Origin: Paracoccaceae bacterium
Lineage (GTDB): Bacteria > Pseudomonadota > Alphaproteobacteria > Rhodobacterales > Rhodobacteraceae
Length of the DNA stretch: 43,700 nucleotides
Assembly (NCBI GenBank): GCA_007694945.1
Contig: REER01000062.1
Span: 1 to 43,700 of the forward strand
Direction: 5' to 3'
Each line of letters opens with the position of its first letter. Positions within the stretch are counted from its first letter, which is position 1. The notes beneath the pieces are model-generated. The model saw nothing but the letters and a program-made list of their open reading frames with translations. It did no database searches and was not told the origin of the DNA. Position numbers and translations under genes: made by a program. Below are positions 8,929-16,800 of this stretch, one piece after another.

Positions 8929-9915
8929 TCACAGCATTCCGGGCAACACCTGATCGGGCGGGCGGTGGCCGTCCGCAAAGGTCTTGATGTTCAGGATGAC
9001 TTTCTCGCCCATCTCGATCCGACCTTCCAGCGTAGCCGAGCCCATATGCGGCAAGAGCACCACATTCGGCAATTCGCGCAGCCGCGGATTGATCTGGTGG
9101 CCGCGCTCGAAGACATCGAGCCCGGCACCTGCAATCTCGCCCGCACGCAGTCCCCGTGTCAGCGCATTCTCGTCAATCACTTCACCGCGCGACGTGTTGA
9201 TGATCACCGCAGTGGGTTTCATGAGTTTCAGCCTGCGTGCGTTCATCAGGTGAAAGGTCGAGGGCGTGTGCGGGCAGTTGATCGAGATCACATCCATCCG
9301 CGCGACCATCTGATCAAGGCTTTCCCAGTAGCTGGCCTCGAACGCCTCTTCGATCTCGGGACGCAACCGGCGGCGGTTGTGGTAATGCACCTGCATGCCG
9401 AAAGCGCTCGCGCGCCGAGCCACTGCCTGCCCGATCCGCCCCATCCCGAGGATGCCCAGCCGCTTGCCGCCGATCCGCGTGCCCAGATGCGACAGCGGCG
9501 ACCATCCGCGCCACGCGTCAGCCTGCATCTCGGCCAGCCCCTGCGGAATCTTGCGCGTGACCGCCAGCATCAGCGCGATGACCATATCCGCGGTGTCCTC
9601 TGTTACCACACCGGGCGTGTTCGACACCAGAATCCCGCGCTGGCGTGCCGATTGCACGTCGATATGGTCCACGCCCGCGCCGTAATTGGCGATCAGCTTC
9701 AGCCGCGGCCCGGCCTGCGCCATCATGCTGGCGTCGATATCATCGGTGATCGTGGGCACCAGCACATCGGCGCAGCGCATCGACTCGGACAGCTCCTCGC
9801 GCGTCAGCGGCGTGTCCTCGTCGCGCAGGGTGACGTCAAACAGCTCTTTGAGACGGGTTTCGACCACATCGGGCAGGCGTCGCGTAACGACAACACTCAG
9901 GCGGGTATTTGGCAT
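8929..9915 (-). CDS. D-2-hydroxyacid dehydrogenase, probable glyoxylate/hydroxypyruvate reductase
   Basis: The product is 328 aa, a full-length member of the D-isomer 2-hydroxyacid dehydrogenase family. Features are the substrate loop NYGAGVDHID (77-86), Rossmann motif GILGMGRIG (154-162), an NRRR stretch after strand beta-2 (180-183) that suggests preference for NADP(H), and catalytic Arg243 (NTSRGEVID), Glu270 (GLDVFE) and His290 (LLPHMGSAT). It most resembles GyaR-type glyoxylate reductases, but exact substrate preference (glyoxylate, hydroxypyruvate or a longer oxoacid) cannot be fixed by reading. It heads a minus-strand pair with the metallo-hydrolase gene and is divergent from the SH3-like gene. 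Confidence 0.9.
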   Translation of the reverse strand: MPNTRLSVVVTRRLPDVVETRLKELFDVTLRDEDTPLTREELSESMRCADVLVPTITDDIDASMMAQAGPRLKLIANYGAGVDHIDVQSARQRGILVSNTPGVVTEDTADMVIALMLAVTRKIPQGLAEMQADAWRGWSPLSHLGTRIGGKRLGILGMGRIGQAVARRASAFGMQVHYHNRRRLRPEIEEAFEASYWESLDQMVARMDVISINCPHTPSTFHLMNARRLKLMKPTAVIINTSRGEVIDENALTRGLRAGEIAGAGLDVFERGHQINPRLRELPNVVLLPHMGSATLEGRIEMGEKVILNIKTFADGHRPPDQVLPGML

Positions 9916-9978
9916 CGGCGCGTCTCACCTCTTGGCTATGCATTCGCTTTGAGGCAAACTGCCAGCACTCGCCATGAT

Positions 9979-9996
9979 CTACAAGCGCTCTTGTAG
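9979..9996. promoter_or_regulatory. Perfect 7-bp-arm palindrome in a divergent promoter region
   Basis: CTACAAG-CGCT-CTTGTAG lies in the 148-bp region between the dehydrogenase start (9915, minus) and the SH3-like gene (10064, plus). Its central AGCGCT is itself palindromic. It could be an operator for one or both genes, or a 5'-leader hairpin of the plus-strand gene. Confidence 0.45.
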
Positions 9997-10063
9997 GCTC
10001 GTGTGCGGGAGAGGCAAATCAGAGCAGTCAGGGATCCCGGAGATAACCGGGACAGGGACAAAC

Positions 10064-10567
10064 ATGAAATTTACGCGAATCTGGGGCGCGGCTCTTGCAG
10101 CGTGCCTTGCCGCCGGGCCTGTTGCCGCCCAGGTCACCGAGCGTGGTCCGGTGACGAATCTGCCGATGCCGCGCTTCGTCTCACTCAAGGCAAATGAGGG
10201 CAACGCCCGACGCGGGCCGGACCAATCGCATCGCATCGATTATGTCTATACACGGCGCGACATTCCGCTGCGCGTGACTGCCGAGTATGAGCATTGGCGC
10301 AGGGTCGAGGACAGCGACGGCAAGGGCGGCTGGATGCATTACGCGCTGCTCTCTGGTGTGCGCACGGCGCTGGTGCAATCCGACATGGTCCAGATGCACC
10401 AGCGCAGCGACTCACAAAGCGCTGTGACTGCGCTCTTGGAGCGTGGTGTGATTGCGCGGTTGCGGCAATGTGGGGCCGAGTGGTGCCGGATCGAGGTCGA
10501 TAGCGCGCGCGGCTGGGTCGAAAAGCGCCATCTCTGGGGGGTTATGGACACGGATATCTTCGATTGA
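10064..10567 (+). CDS. Exported SH3-like (bacterial SH3) domain protein
   Basis: The product is 167 aa. Residues 1-22 form a signal peptide (AALAACLAAGPVAA before Q23). The mature part resembles the SH3-domain proteins of Alphaproteobacteria: PRFVSLKANEGNARRGPDQSHRIDYVYTR-type opening (first part at about 40-65), LRVTAEYEHWRRVEDSDG, GWMHYALLSGVRTAL, then a second SH3-like half ending CGAEWCRIEVD and GWVEKRHLWGV. The two Cys in CGAEWC may form a disulfide. It is presumably a periplasmic protein binding cell wall or another ligand; function unknown. The start is at ATG 10064 after a GGGACAGGGA purine stretch. Confidence 0.85.
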   Translation: MKFTRIWGAALAACLAAGPVAAQVTERGPVTNLPMPRFVSLKANEGNARRGPDQSHRIDYVYTRRDIPLRVTAEYEHWRRVEDSDGKGGWMHYALLSGVRTALVQSDMVQMHQRSDSQSAVTALLERGVIARLRQCGAEWCRIEVDSARGWVEKRHLWGVMDTDIFD

Positions 10568-10688
10568 GGAAGTCTGGACGGGGCCGCGCGCCTCGTCCAC
10601 GACGGCGCCCGATTGGCATGCATCCCCATCAAAACGAGCATGTCAGTCGGGCGCAAGTCCAGTCGCCTCTCTCTGATGGGCGCGGTCG

Positions 10689-12077
10689 CTACTCGATCCG
10701 GTAGGGCAGCAGGGCGCGGTGGTCATGGTCGATCCGCAATCGACGCTCCAGCGGCGGCACCGCGCGTTGATGGCAATTGTCGCGCTCGCAGATGCGGCAG
10801 GAAATCCCGATCGGGTCGAAACTTGCGCCGCGGCTGATATCCATGCCATCGGCATAGACCAGCCGCTGCGCATGGTCGATCTCGCAACCCAGCCCGATGG
10901 CATAGCGGCGCACGGGCGCGTGATAGGCCCCGCCGGCCTTGGTCACCGCCAGCGCGAGGCAGAAATAGCGCATGCCGTCCGGCGTCTCGGCCAATTGGCG
11001 CAGAAAACGGCCCGGTGTCTCGAAGGCACGGTGGACGTTCCAGAGCGGACAGGCCCCGCCGAAACGCGCGAACTGAAGCCGCGTAGCCGAATGGCGTTTG
11101 GTGATCGTGCCCGCCTGATCGACTCGCACGAAGAAAAACGGCACCCCTTTGGCGCCGGGGCGCTGCAAGGTCGAGAGCCTGTGCGCCACCTGCTCGATGG
11201 ACGCGCCGAATTGTTCGGCCAGCGCTTCGAGGTCGTGGCGAGTGGTTTCGGCGGCCTCCAGAAAGCGGCGATAGGGCATGAGCGCGGCCCCTGCGAAGTA
11301 GTTTGCCAGCCCGATCTTGGCGATGGCACGGGACTCTTCCGACTGGAAGCGGGCCAGATCCAGCGTCGCCTCGAGCAGGTCGTGCTGCGTCAGAAGTGCG
11401 ACCTGATGCAGCAGTTGAAACGCCTGTGTCGGGCGCGAGGCCTTGGCCGAGATTTCCAGAATGCCGCTCTCGCGGTCGAAATCGCGCAGCCCCCCCTGAC
11501 CCATGCGCAGGGTCACGCGGCAGCGGGCGAGCGCTTCGCTGGCCAGTGTGAACGGGTCGCGCTCGGCATTGGCGAAGCGTTCGGCGGCGCGATCCACTGC
11601 GTCGATGTAATTGTCGCAATAGTGGAAGAAATCGCGCACCTCTTCCCACGGGCTGAGCCGCAGGGTGGTATCCTCGCGCCCCAGCGCCTCATCTAGCGAG
11701 GCCAGTTGTTCCTGACCCTGCCGATAGGCACGGTGCAGGTCGAGAAAGGCGCGCGCGAAACCGGGCGCATTGGCGCCCACTAGCCGCAGATCAGGCAGGG
11801 CAGGGGCGGCATTGCCGAAGAGCGGGTCGGCAAAGGCCTCGCGCAGGTCCGAAACCAGCCGCTCGCTGTCGCCTGCCGACAGCTCGGTCACATCCATGCC
11901 GAACTCGCGCGCCAGTGCTAGCACGACCGAGGTCGAGAGCGGGCGGTTGTTGTTCTCCATCTGGTTGAGATAGGGCAGCGAAACGCCCAGCCGGGCGGCG
12001 AAATCCTTCTGTGTCAGTCCAAGCTGGGTGCGCGTCTCGCGCAGTTTGGCCCCGGCATAGAGTTTCTGCGGTGGCAT
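10689..12077 (-). CDS. pccR: Short-chain fatty acyl-CoA responsive transcriptional regulator (ScfR/PccR type)
   Basis: The product is 462 aa. It has an N-terminal XRE helix-turn-helix (about 8-62: LRETRTQLGLTQKDFAARLGV...), a middle IrrE/M78-like region (about 150-290) and a C-terminal DUF2083-type domain with a Cys cluster (C-x2-C-x4-C in SCRICERDNC). This is the architecture of the ScfR family (RamB, PrpR, PccR), which senses acyl-CoAs. In Rhodobacter sphaeroides the homologue PccR controls pccB, and this gene sits one gene away from pccB. TTTGCAAA-type half-sites precede both this gene and pccB, as expected for PccR control and autoregulation. The symbol is assigned from architecture and context. 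Confidence 0.88.
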   Translation of the reverse strand: MPPQKLYAGAKLRETRTQLGLTQKDFAARLGVSLPYLNQMENNNRPLSTSVVLALAREFGMDVTELSAGDSERLVSDLREAFADPLFGNAAPALPDLRLVGANAPGFARAFLDLHRAYRQGQEQLASLDEALGREDTTLRLSPWEEVRDFFHYCDNYIDAVDRAAERFANAERDPFTLASEALARCRVTLRMGQGGLRDFDRESGILEISAKASRPTQAFQLLHQVALLTQHDLLEATLDLARFQSEESRAIAKIGLANYFAGAALMPYRRFLEAAETTRHDLEALAEQFGASIEQVAHRLSTLQRPGAKGVPFFFVRVDQAGTITKRHSATRLQFARFGGACPLWNVHRAFETPGRFLRQLAETPDGMRYFCLALAVTKAGGAYHAPVRRYAIGLGCEIDHAQRLVYADGMDISRGASFDPIGISCRICERDNCHQRAVPPLERRLRIDHDHRALLPYRIE

Positions 12078-12092
12078 GCGGGCCTCTGGGGG

Positions 12093-12121
12093 TTTGCTAA
12101 ACTTTCGGTCGAGTTTGCAAA
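12093..12121. promoter_or_regulatory. Candidate PccR half-sites upstream of pccR
   Basis: TTTGCTAA (12093-12100) and TTTGCAAA (12114-12121) start 21 bp apart, about two helical turns, 16-44 nt upstream of the pccR ATG. ScfR-family regulators recognise TTTGCAAA-like sequences, so this is a plausible autoregulatory operator. The spacing differs from the published TTTGCAAA-N4-TTTGCAAA arrangement as I remember it. Confidence 0.6.
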
Positions 12122-12135
12122 GCCAGCCGATTGCG

Positions 12136-13353
12136 TCAAGCCGAAATCAGGCGCTCGCGGCGGATGACATAGAACATCGGCAGGAAGGCCAGCGCCGTGG
12201 TGGTGAACAAAAGCCAGATCAGCGGCATGGCCCCGCTCTCGGGGGTCAGCAGCGCCCCGGCGAGGGCCGAGAGCGCCGCGCCGCCGCCGATCAGGATCGC
12301 CCCACCGATGCCGCTGGCGGTTCCGGCCAGATGCGGACGCACGGACATCATCCCCGATGTAGCCGAAGGTAGCAGCATGCCGTTGCCGACCCCGGTAAAG
12401 ACGAAACAGCCGAAGAATATCAGCGCGGTCAGAGGGAAACTGAGCGACAGAAGGAGCAGCAGCGCCATGCCCGCGAAACCGATGATGCAGCCGAGCAGGA
12501 TCATCCGGTTGATGCCCAAGCGCCCGGTATAGCGCCCGGAGAGGAAGTTCCCCGCTGCATAGCCGATGGCCGGCGCGCCGAAGAACAGCCCAAGCGTCGA
12601 GGGCGAGAGCCCGAGCACTTCGGAGCCCACGAAGGGCGCACCGCCGAGATAGGCAAAGAACGCCCCTGACGACAGCATGGCAGTGAAGCAATAGCCCCAG
12701 AAACGCCGCGCGCGCATCAGTTCCGGCACTTCGGCGAAGACTGCGCGCATCGAGCCGCCACGCTCTAGCTTGGTCTCGCCCATGTCGCGCCAGCCAAGTA
12801 TCAGCACACCAATCCCGGCCAGCAGCATCAATCCGAAGGCACCGCGCCAGCCGAACACCTCATCCAGCAACCCACCGATGGCCGGCGCGATCATCGGCAC
12901 CAGAGCCATGCCCATGGTGACATAGCCGATGCGCGAGGCGGCCTCGGCCTCGCCCATCACATCGCGGATCGAGGCGCGCGAGAGCACGATGCATGCGACC
13001 ACGCTGGCCTGCATCATGCGGAAGAAGAGAAACGCAAAGGCCGATGTCGCCAGCAATGTGCCGATTGTGGCGATGATGAAGATCCACAGCGACGCCAGCA
13101 TGACGGGTCTGCGTCCGAACCGGTCCGAAATCGCGCCGACAAAGACCTGAAGCACCGCATTTACGGCGAGATAGAGCGAGACCGAAAGCTGCATTACCGC
13201 GTAATCGGTCCCGAAATAGGCGGTCATCGAAGGCAGCGAGGGCAGAAACACATTCATCGCCAGCGCTGCGATGGACGAGAGCGCGACCAGCGTGGCGACA
13301 TGGGGCGGTGTCGTTGCGTCGAGGAAGCGGGCAGAGGGGGCTGCGATGCTCAT
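12136..13353 (-). CDS. Bcr/CflA-family MFS drug-resistance exporter
   Basis: The product is 405 aa with about 12 hydrophobic segments. It has the DHA1 (Bcr/CflA) signatures: FLPSLPSMTAYF in helix 1, and the loop 2-3 motif GAISDRFGRRPVML (about 77-90). Helix 4 carries RMMQASVVACIVLSRASIRD, and a motif-C-like region GMALVPMIAPAIGGLLDEVFGWR follows. It is an inner-membrane proton-coupled exporter; the drug or metabolite cannot be predicted. It lies between pccR and pccB, transcribed away from pccB, so it shares the divergent control region with the pcc operon. Whether it is co-regulated with propionate metabolism is unknown. Confidence 0.9.
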   Translation of the reverse strand: MSIAAPSARFLDATTPPHVATLVALSSIAALAMNVFLPSLPSMTAYFGTDYAVMQLSVSLYLAVNAVLQVFVGAISDRFGRRPVMLASLWIFIIATIGTLLATSAFAFLFFRMMQASVVACIVLSRASIRDVMGEAEAASRIGYVTMGMALVPMIAPAIGGLLDEVFGWRGAFGLMLLAGIGVLILGWRDMGETKLERGGSMRAVFAEVPELMRARRFWGYCFTAMLSSGAFFAYLGGAPFVGSEVLGLSPSTLGLFFGAPAIGYAAGNFLSGRYTGRLGINRMILLGCIIGFAGMALLLLLSLSFPLTALIFFGCFVFTGVGNGMLLPSATSGMMSVRPHLAGTASGIGGAILIGGGAALSALAGALLTPESGAMPLIWLLFTTTALAFLPMFYVIRRERLISA

Positions 13354-13514
13354 GCCATGCGCCCTGTTGCAGCCGATGTCACGCTACCAGAGCTGGGCAA
13401 GCATGAGGTGGCAGGGGCAAGGGGGCAGGGGGCAGGCATGTCTGACTCACAGGCGGGAATAATGAACATGTGCACAAGATAAGCTTTCGCGCCGAAAGGC
13501 AAGCGTGAAGTAGT

Positions 13515-13554
13515 TATGCAAATTAGCCGCTTGAGACTTGCCAGTATTTGCAAA
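13515..13554. promoter_or_regulatory. Candidate PccR half-sites upstream of pccB
   Basis: TATGCAAA (13515-13522) and TTTGCAAA (13547-13554) start 32 bp apart, with a weaker CTTGCCAG at 13537-13544. They lie 80-120 nt before the pccB ATG in the 281-bp divergent region with the MFS gene. The TTTGCAAA copy is identical to the one in front of pccR. Confidence 0.6.
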
Positions 13555-13634
13555 TTTTCTGGTTTCTGCTTTTCCGCGCGGGCCAGTGCAAGTAAGGTTG
13601 CGCGCAAACGGGCTGCTTTGCTTGGGGAGGGCGC

Positions 13635-15167
13635 ATGAAGGACATCCTGCAACAACTTGAAATCCGTCGCGAGACGGCACGCCTCGGCGGTGGACAGCGC
13701 CGGATTGACGCGCAACATGCCAAGGGAAAGCTCACCGCGCGCGAGCGGATCGAGCTGTTGCTCGACGAGGGCAGTTTCGAGGAATTCGACATGTTCGTCG
13801 CCCATCGCTGCACCGACTTCGGCATGCAGGCCGAGCGTCCGGCGGGTGACGGCGTGGTGACCGGCTGGGGCACGATCAATGGCCGTCTGGTCTATGTCTT
13901 CAGCCAGGATTTCACGGTCATGGGCGGGTCGGTCTCGGAGACGCATGGCGCCAAGATCTGCAAGATCATGGATATGGCGGTCCAGAATGGTGCGCCTGTC
14001 ATCGGGCTTGACGACTCGGGCGGCGCGCGGATTCAGGAGGGTGTCGCGAGCCTTGCCGCCTATGGCGAGGTGTTTCAGCGTAATATCATGGCCTCGGGCG
14101 TGGTGCCGCAGATTTCGGTCATCATGGGCCCCTGTGCGGGCGGGGCCGTCTATTCTCCGGCGATGACCGATTTCATCTTCATGGTGAAGGATTCGAGCTA
14201 CATGTTCGTCACGGGTCCCGATGTGGTGAAGACCGTGACGAATGAGGTCGTGACTGCCGAGGAGTTGGGCGGTGCGCTCACCCATACGCGCAAATCCTCG
14301 GTTGCCGATGCCGCGTTCGAGAATGATGTCGAAGCCCTGATAGAGGTGCGGCGGCTGGTCGATCTTCTTCCGCTCAATAATCGCGAGGGCGTGCCGCGAC
14401 GGCCGTTTTTCGATGACCCGGCGCGCCTCGAGGCGAGCCTTGATACCCTGATTCCCGACAATCCCAACACCCCCTATGACATGAAGGAACTGATCCTCAA
14501 GGTCGCGGATGAGGGTGATTTCTACGAACTTCAGGCCGAATTCGCAAAGAATATCATCACCGGATTTATGAGGCTGGAGGGGCGTACGGTGGGCGTCGTG
14601 GCCAATCAGCCGCTGGTGCTGGCAGGCTGTCTCGATATCGACTCGAGCCGCAAGGCCGCGCGTTTCGTGCGTTTCTGTGACGCGTTCGAGATCCCTATCC
14701 TGACCTTTGTCGATGTGCCCGGCTTCCTGCCCGGCATCGGGCAGGAATATGGCGGGGTCATCAAGCATGGCGCGAAGCTCCTCTTCGCCTATGGCGAGGC
14801 GACCGTGCCGAAAGTGACCGTCATCACCCGCAAGGCCTATGGTGGCGCCTATGTCGTGATGGCATCCAAGCATATGGGCGCGGATTTCAACTATGCCTGG
14901 CCCACGGCCGAGATTGCGGTCATGGGGTCGAAAGGGGCAGTCGAGATTCTCTATCGCTCGGAACTGGGCGACGCGGAAAAGACCGGCGCGCGGATCAACG
15001 AATACGAGGAGCGTTTCGCCAACCCGTTTGTGGCCGCGGAGAAGGGCTTCATCGATGAAGTGATCATGCCGCAGTCGACGCGCAAGCGCGTGGCGCGGGC
15101 GTTTGCCTCTCTGCGCAAGAAGAAACTAACCAAACCATGGAAGAAACACGACAACATTCCGCTGTAA
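13635..15167 (+). CDS. pccB: Propionyl-CoA carboxylase beta subunit (carboxyltransferase)
   Basis: The product is 510 aa, the same length I recall for the structurally characterised Roseobacter PccB. It transfers carboxyl from carboxybiotin on PccA to propionyl-CoA, giving methylmalonyl-CoA. The two carboxyltransferase subdomains are evident: N-terminal acyl-CoA site ([45 protein letters not shown]) and C-terminal biotin site ([49 protein letters not shown]). The context (pccA, mcm, PccR) favours propionyl-CoA over acetyl- or methylcrotonyl-CoA. The SD GGGGAGG is well placed before ATG 13635. The 3' end overlaps the next gene. Confidence 0.97.
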   Translation: MKDILQQLEIRRETARLGGGQRRIDAQHAKGKLTARERIELLLDEGSFEEFDMFVAHRCTDFGMQAERPAGDGVVTGWGTINGRLVYVFSQDFTVMGGSVSETHGAKICKIMDMAVQNGAPVIGLDDSGGARIQEGVASLAAYGEVFQRNIMASGVVPQISVIMGPCAGGAVYSPAMTDFIFMVKDSSYMFVTGPDVVKTVTNEVVTAEELGGALTHTRKSSVADAAFENDVEALIEVRRLVDLLPLNNREGVPRRPFFDDPARLEASLDTLIPDNPNTPYDMKELILKVADEGDFYELQAEFAKNIITGFMRLEGRTVGVVANQPLVLAGCLDIDSSRKAARFVRFCDAFEIPILTFVDVPGFLPGIGQEYGGVIKHGAKLLFAYGEATVPKVTVITRKAYGGAYVVMASKHMGADFNYAWPTAEIAVMGSKGAVEILYRSELGDAEKTGARINEYEERFANPFVAAEKGFIDEVIMPQSTRKRVARAFASLRKKKLTKPWKKHDNIPL

Positions 15168-15592
15168 CGCCTCCCGGGCACCCGGATGCGCGTGGTTTTG
15201 CTGCCGATCGCCTGCTGGAAAGCGAGCGGTTGGCGCTGGCCGCCGCAGGGGCGCCGCTGGCACTCCTGCTGACCCAGATCGACACTGTCTCGGGGGCCGG
15301 GCAGGTTGTGCAGGCGATGGCGACCGTTGCGATACTGTGTTTCACCTATTGCTGTCTCTGGCAGGTTCAGATCGTGAATTATGCAACCTACTGGCTGGCC
15401 GTTGAGCGGATGGAGGGGGATAACCCTACCATCGCCGGACGCGGTCTGATCAATGCATTCGGACTGCGCGAGGCACATAGCGAAGAGGGGCTCATTCGCC
15501 TGATCCGTCGGTCGCGCTGGCATTATTCACTGGCCTATTGGGTCGGCGGGCTGTGCGGCCTCGGCGCCGCGCTGTCGGTGATCTGGACATGA
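15137..15592 (+). CDS. Small membrane protein of the pcc operon, unknown function
   Basis: The product is 151 aa. I do not recognise a named family. The ATG at 15137 lies inside pccB (31-bp overlap in another frame), and no later good start exists before the hydrophobic part. Residues 1-30 are polar. Hydrophobic segments lie at about 31-47, 56-77 ([17 protein letters not shown]) and 130-150 ([17 protein letters not shown]), so it is probably an inner-membrane protein with two or three helices. Its stop overlaps the next start as ATGA. The tight overlaps on both sides indicate translation in one operon with pccB. Confidence 0.75.
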   Translation: MEETRQHSAVTPPGHPDARGFAADRLLESERLALAAAGAPLALLLTQIDTVSGAGQVVQAMATVAILCFTYCCLWQVQIVNYATYWLAVERMEGDNPTIAGRGLINAFGLREAHSEEGLIRLIRRSRWHYSLAYWVGGLCGLGAALSVIWT

Positions 15593-16023
15593 GGGTAGGG
15601 TGGCAGACACCTTCTCTGGCAGGCATGCTCGCTCTGGGCTTCGCCTCGGGGGCGGTGTCCGCTACTCAGATACTTATGCCGTCAGGCGTCAGCGCCGTTG
15701 CGCTGGAGCCAGTCTGGGATGAAAACCTTTCGGTCATTCGTCTACGCTTCGTGGTGGAGCGCCTGCGAGAGCCAGCGAGCCTCTATGCGGCGAATATGGA
15801 GCTGGTTTTTGAAGACATGCTGTGGCTCTGCGAGACCCAGATCCGCGCGGTGCTGGGCACTGACATCCATCCGCAAGATCAAGGCTGGGAGGGGGCCGTG
15901 ATTACACTGATGGACAGAGACGTGGAATTCGGCGTGATGGACAGCGACTCGTTGCAGCTCTTCGAGTGGTTCAGTTTCACCATGGATGGCTGCGAACTGG
16001 AGATGGACGAGTATCATGATTGA
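15589..16023 (+). CDS. Exported acidic protein of the pcc operon, unknown function
   Basis: The product is 144 aa from the ATG that overlaps the previous stop (ATGA at 15589-15592). An N-terminal signal peptide (about 1-25, LALGFASGAVSA) is followed by a soluble acidic domain with a Cys pair (LCETQ near 85 and DGCELEMDEY near the end) that might form a disulfide. VLGTDIHPQDQGWEG and LMDRDVEFG look like conserved blocks, but I cannot place it in a named family with confidence. It is likely periplasmic. The gene is the third in the overlapping chain pccB, membrane protein, this protein. Confidence 0.72.
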   Translation: MRVGWQTPSLAGMLALGFASGAVSATQILMPSGVSAVALEPVWDENLSVIRLRFVVERLREPASLYAANMELVFEDMLWLCETQIRAVLGTDIHPQDQGWEGAVITLMDRDVEFGVMDSDSLQLFEWFSFTMDGCELEMDEYHD

Positions 16024-16058
16024 CCGCAACCCGTCCTGCGCGAATGATGCAACTGCGC

Positions 16059-16071
16059 CACAACTGTTGTG
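16059..16071. repeat. 13-bp inverted repeat upstream of first mini-lipoprotein
   Basis: CACAAC-T-GTTGTG, with perfect 6-bp arms, lies in the 189-bp gap between the exported-protein gene and the first mini-lipoprotein gene. It may be an operator for an internal promoter; no clear -10/-35 was seen. Confidence 0.35.
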
Positions 16072-16212
16072 TCTACACAGATTTTCGTGGTCAGCATTCT
16101 GCAAACGCGGTATTGTCCAAGCGTATGCGCCAATTCTGGCCCATGCAGACCAAAACCAATGGGTGCGGGGAAACTGGAATCTGCACCCCGGCAATACGAG
16201 CAGGAGATTACA

Positions 16213-16362
16213 ATGGCGAAACTCGCTTTGGTCGCAGCGTTCCTGGTGTCCTTCATCCCGGCAACCTGCGCCAAAAAAACCCCCGAACCTGTGCAACACT
16301 TTGAGCCCGTCTCGGCCCCGATCTATGTCGAGCCGACGACGACCAAAGGTAAATACCGTTGA
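16213..16362 (+). CDS. Mini-lipoprotein A of the pcc locus
   Basis: A 49-aa product with a strong AGGAGAT SD at 16202. A charged N terminus (MAKL) and hydrophobic core lead to Cys19 in IPATC, an imperfect but plausible lipobox. The mature part is about 30 residues and Pro/Glu-rich: CAKKTPEP, then EPVSAP and VEPTTTKGKYR. It aligns without gaps with the second mini-lipoprotein at 16588 (13 of the first 26 residues identical, both with Cys at 19), so the two are probably a tandem duplication. Function unknown. It may instead be cleaved by signal peptidase I, because Pro at -3 is unusual for a lipobox. Confidence 0.7.
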   Translation: MAKLALVAAFLVSFIPATCAKKTPEPVQHFEPVSAPIYVEPTTTKGKYR

Positions 16363-16370
16363 TCATCGCG

Positions 16371-16396
16371 CGGGGCAGGGCGCTGGTCCTGCCCCG
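16371..16396 (+). terminator. Strong hairpin after mini-lipoprotein A
   Basis: CGGGGCAGG (16371-16379) pairs perfectly with CCTGCCCCG (16388-16396) around an 8-nt loop, 9 nt after the stop codon. The following tract (GCTTTCCC) is only weakly T-rich, so it may be a partial terminator or a 3'-end-stabilising hairpin within the operon. Confidence 0.55.
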
Positions 16397-16587
16397 GCTT
16401 TCCCATCGCGTATAGCAATCCTCGGTCGCGCGGCTGTTCGCGCGTGGCCGTATACTCTTCTGTGGCCAAGGCAGCGAGCTTTCGTTAGGCTTTCGATGCC
16501 GCGTGCGTGGAGGCACGTCGCATGTGTCGTTCCGGGTGAGGGTGCTTCAGCACAAGACCCGGTGCCTTGCTGCTACAGGAGAGAGCC

Positions 16588-16722
16588 ATGTCCAAACTCA
16601 CCATCGCTGCCATCTTCGGTGCGTCCCTTGTTATTGCGTCCTGTGCCCGCAAGGCGCCAGAACCAGAGCCGGTCATGGTGGAGCCCGTCATGGCTGAACC
16701 CGTCGCCACCAAGAGCAACTAA
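16588..16722 (+). CDS. Mini-lipoprotein B of the pcc locus
   Basis: A 44-aa product with an AGGAGAG SD just upstream of ATG 16588. MSKL plus a hydrophobic stretch ends in a canonical lipobox IASC with Cys19. The mature peptide is 26 residues: CARKAPEP followed by repeated (V/A)EPV units and a KSN end. It is very similar in layout to mini-lipoprotein A 225 bp upstream. No globular domain can fit, so it is a short lipid-anchored Pro/Glu/Val tail in the inner or outer membrane. Comparison with entericidin-like small lipoproteins is limited to the signal peptide. It lies between two hairpins, upstream of an unknown gene and pccA. Confidence 0.75.
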   Translation: MSKLTIAAIFGASLVIASCARKAPEPEPVMVEPVMAEPVATKSN

Positions 16723-16776
16723 CTCAAGACTGATTCCGGCTCAGGCGCTTGCTGCTGACCGGGTCCGGCCCGGCCG

Positions 16777-16797
16777 CGCCCCCTCGCGCAGGGGGTG
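16777..16797 (+). promoter_or_regulatory. Hairpin covering the ribosome binding site of the next gene
   Basis: CCCCCT (16779-16784) pairs with AGGGGG (16790-16795) across loop CGCGC, extendable by G78-T96 and C77-G97. AGGGGG is the apparent SD of the ATG at 16801. A folded mRNA would hide this SD. A CCGGG...CCCGG hairpin lies just before it (about 16759-16773). Confidence 0.5.
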
Positions 16798-16800
16798 GGC

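Noticed and set aside
13350-14873. 507-codon minus-strand frame opposite pccB
   Set aside because: Antisense to highly conserved pccB motifs, with no SD and no recognisable domain.
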